NCBI GenBank assembly: GCA_012972835.1
Contig: JABDHK010000029.1
Location: 1-64,000, forward strand
Length of the DNA stretch: 64,000 nucleotides
Origin: Chlorobiaceae bacterium
GTDB lineage: Bacteria; Bacteroidota; Chlorobiia; Chlorobiales; Chlorobiaceae
Direction of reading: 5' to 3'
Part shown: piece by piece, positions 62,724 through 64,000 of the stretch
How positions within the stretch are numbered: position 1 is the first letter of the stretch
How the letters are laid out: each line of letters begins with the position of its first letter
Notes under the pieces: model-generated
The model's input: only the letters and a program-made list of their open reading frames with translations
Databases searched by the model: none
What the model was told of the DNA's origin: nothing
Position numbers and translations under genes: made by a program

Positions 62724-63147
62724 CTCCCACCCCCTCACCCCGACTCATCTTCCAGAATAATCGAACCTGCACATCCTTGATTTTTTCAATCAACAAGCAG
62801 TGATGACAACAGGGAATACCTGTAAGCAAGGCCTGATCCGGTAATTTTGCAACAGCCTGTTGCAAAATTGATGTCCCGTATTCTCTGGCAAAACGGATCA
62901 TATACACGATGTTCCGTTCTGAAAAGCCCTTGATCTCAGGCAATTCGTTGTGGATATCCTTTGAAAGTCTGGGAATAACCGCAGCGCCCCAACCAGCCAC
63001 CTTTTGTTTCTCCACAAGCATCTTTCCGATATCCCAATACATGGAAATTAATTCCGAATTGGCGGAGAGAATCGCCTTGGTTTGAGCTTGCCGTATACGC
63101 TGTTTAATGTCAATCAGCAGCGTCTTGTAAAAGGCCAGTTCACTCAT
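62716..63147 (-). pseudogene. DUF1016 (YhcG-type) protein, N-terminal domain only
   Basis: 143 residues: MSELAFYKTLLIDIKQRIRQ, then SELISMYWDIGKMLVEKQ and LPEIKGFSERNIVYMIRFAR, matching the DUF1016 N-terminal winged-helix domain. After HHCLLIEKIKDVQVRLFW the family should continue into the C-terminal PD-(D/E)XK nuclease domain, but the frame turns into unrelated residues and stops inside the hsdS start region. The nuclease half has therefore been removed or replaced at the hsdS junction. Full-length homologues occur near hsd genes. Confidence 0.7.
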
Positions 63148-63196
63148 ATCTCAACTCCATAAAATACCCTGCCAGCTCATTGTAGCTTCCATGTTG

Positions 63197-63574
63197 CTAT
63201 GGCACAAACTTTTCGATCTGAAGATCCGTCATTACTTTATAGTGTTTGTCGTTTCCCGTGAGAATAGGAAGACCATGAGCGATAGCTGTAGCTCCAATTA
63301 AAGCATCTGCCAGTTGCATAGAATGACTGAGAAAATGTTTTTCAACATAAAACATGGCTTTTGCAGATACCTCTTCTGATACATGCAGAATTTGTGCGTT
63401 CCATCCATTGAGCGCTTTACGGAGCTTGGTTAACTCCTGTTTGTTTCTCATTCCCTGAACCAGTTCCATATAGGTAATGACAGATATGAAAAAATTGTTT
63501 GAGTTTTCAATGAGCTGATATGCTTTTTCATTTCCTCGCATATACCAAATAAGAACGTCAGTATCGACAATCAT
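63197..63574 (-). CDS. PIN-domain toxin (VapC-like)
   Basis: A 125-residue PIN ribonuclease with all acidic positions: MIVDTDVLIWYMRG at the start, VITYMELVQGM near 34, MQLADALIGATAIAH near 95 and ILTGNDKHY near 108. It overlaps the Phd antitoxin stop by 4 nt. Cellular RNA target unknown. Appears intact; the pair sits between the hsdS/DUF1016 segment and whatever lies past 64 kb. Confidence 0.88.
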   Translation of the reverse strand: MIVDTDVLIWYMRGNEKAYQLIENSNNFFISVITYMELVQGMRNKQELTKLRKALNGWNAQILHVSEEVSAKAMFYVEKHFLSHSMQLADALIGATAIAHGLPILTGNDKHYKVMTDLQIEKFVP

Positions 63575-63807
63575 CTGAATCGTCCTTTTCTTAAACCTCG
63601 TACATACTCATCCACATTTTTTACCATTTCGTTATTTTCCCACATTCCGAACAATTCATTTCTTTCGGTTTGCTTTTTGATTTCCTGGTAGGGAACAAGT
63701 TTGGCGCAGGGTTTTCCTCGGAAGGTAATGATAACTTCCTCACCCCTATTTACAGAGTCTATGAGCTTTTTTGAGTTGAATTTCAGCTCTTTTGCGGTTG
63801 CTCTCAT
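63571..63807 (-). CDS. Phd/YefM-family antitoxin
   Basis: A 78-residue antitoxin: MRATAKELKFNSKKLIDSVN then GEEVIITFRGKPCAKLVPYQ, the typical Phd/YefM DNA-binding fold, with a C-terminal NVDEYVRGLRKGRF tail for toxin binding. The ATG at 63805-63807 has a strong GGAGGGG box 6 nt upstream and is preferred over GTG 63813. First gene of the pair; expected to repress the operon. From 63808 to 64000 I see no supportable gene. Confidence 0.88.
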   Translation of the reverse strand: MRATAKELKFNSKKLIDSVNRGEEVIITFRGKPCAKLVPYQEIKKQTERNELFGMWENNEMVKNVDEYVRGLRKGRFR

Positions 63808-64000
63808 TATCACCCCTCCGTATAGTCAATTATGTTTTCTTGATACTCAATAATTATTCTGATATTTTGCACTTGTGCTGACAACGATGCTTTTGCATTA
63901 TAACAAACAAGTTCAGCCCATCAAAACACATCAACCGCCTTGCCCCCCAAATTGTCAACGGAACCCCTACTCCACCACCCACAACGAATTGCTCACTCAT

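Noticed and set aside
63808-64000. Possible gene start on the - strand at the window end (ATG near 64000)
   Set aside because: The frame gives no recognisable domain and is short and low in complexity; it cannot be distinguished from chance.

Overview
The window reads as chromosome from a green sulfur bacterium (Chlorobiaceae; species not resolved). The pointers are a CrtU-like carotenoid desaturase/methyltransferase with a Rieske domain (7.8-9.7 kb), a BciB-type 8-vinyl reductase of (bacterio)chlorophyll synthesis (50.8-52.0 kb), a monomeric isocitrate dehydrogenase (36.2-38.4 kb, expected in the reductive TCA cycle), an ArsA-like ATPase with a C-terminal HSP20-like domain, and DXS for isoprenoid precursors. 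No rRNA, tRNA, intact transposase or CRISPR array was seen.

Layout. (1) 1-5.0 kb: the distal part of a type III-A CRISPR-Cas operon on the + strand: a disrupted csm4, a long csm5, a CARF-HEPN (Csm6/Csx1-like) ribonuclease and cas6. csm5 and the CARF gene are strikingly AT-rich; cas6 is not. (2) 5.0-6.7 kb: a short accessory patch with a 5'-truncated nuclease-family gene, a VapBC pair, a hicA stump and hicB, bracketed by inverted copies of a CAGCACTC-type repeat. (3) 6.7-18.3 kb: queG, crtU, a serine hydrolase, an Mla-type lipid transport operon, PHP phosphoesterase, rdgB, pdxJ, a zinc alcohol dehydrogenase and an Old Yellow Enzyme. (4) 18.3-21.1 kb: an accessory scar with a HigBA-like pair, fragments of an AAA ATPase and a DUF4276-like protein, and a RES-Xre toxin-antitoxin pair. 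(5) 21.3-52.0 kb: a long conserved block: mutS2, pgsA-pgpA, dxs, yjbQ, a GH13 enzyme, a UvrD-type helicase, a glycosyltransferase, a nitroreductase, aat, arsA-like, fabI, icd, an L,D-transpeptidase-like protein, pirin, cfa, a YmdB-like phosphoesterase, fbp, recJ, a polyprenyl-phosphate glycosyltransferase operon, a CDF metal exporter, a lipocalin and bciB. (6) 52.2-53.0 kb: an AbrB antitoxin with a decayed PIN toxin, and an orphan HicB. (7) 53.0-56.5 kb: cydDC. (8) 56.5-64 kb: a second defence/addiction island with a DUF4143-like relic, a ParE-family toxin gene with an internal stop and its antitoxin, type I restriction hsdS-hsdR plus a YgjP-like metallopeptidase, a truncated DUF1016 gene and a Phd-VapC pair; hsdM is not in the window.

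How it fits together: the core blocks cover light-harvesting pigment and isoprenoid synthesis, carbon fixation and gluconeogenesis (Icd, FBPase), phospholipid and envelope work, and DNA maintenance. They are separated by small islands holding eight toxin-antitoxin loci, many of them broken, alongside the CRISPR and restriction systems. The most informative signals are decay scars: a csm4 with an internal deletion, a deletion junction that removed the 5' ends of two divergent genes, a start codon apparently lost by one transition inside a stop/start overlap, a PIN gene with a TG duplication plus an internal deletion, and an in-frame stop in a parE gene.
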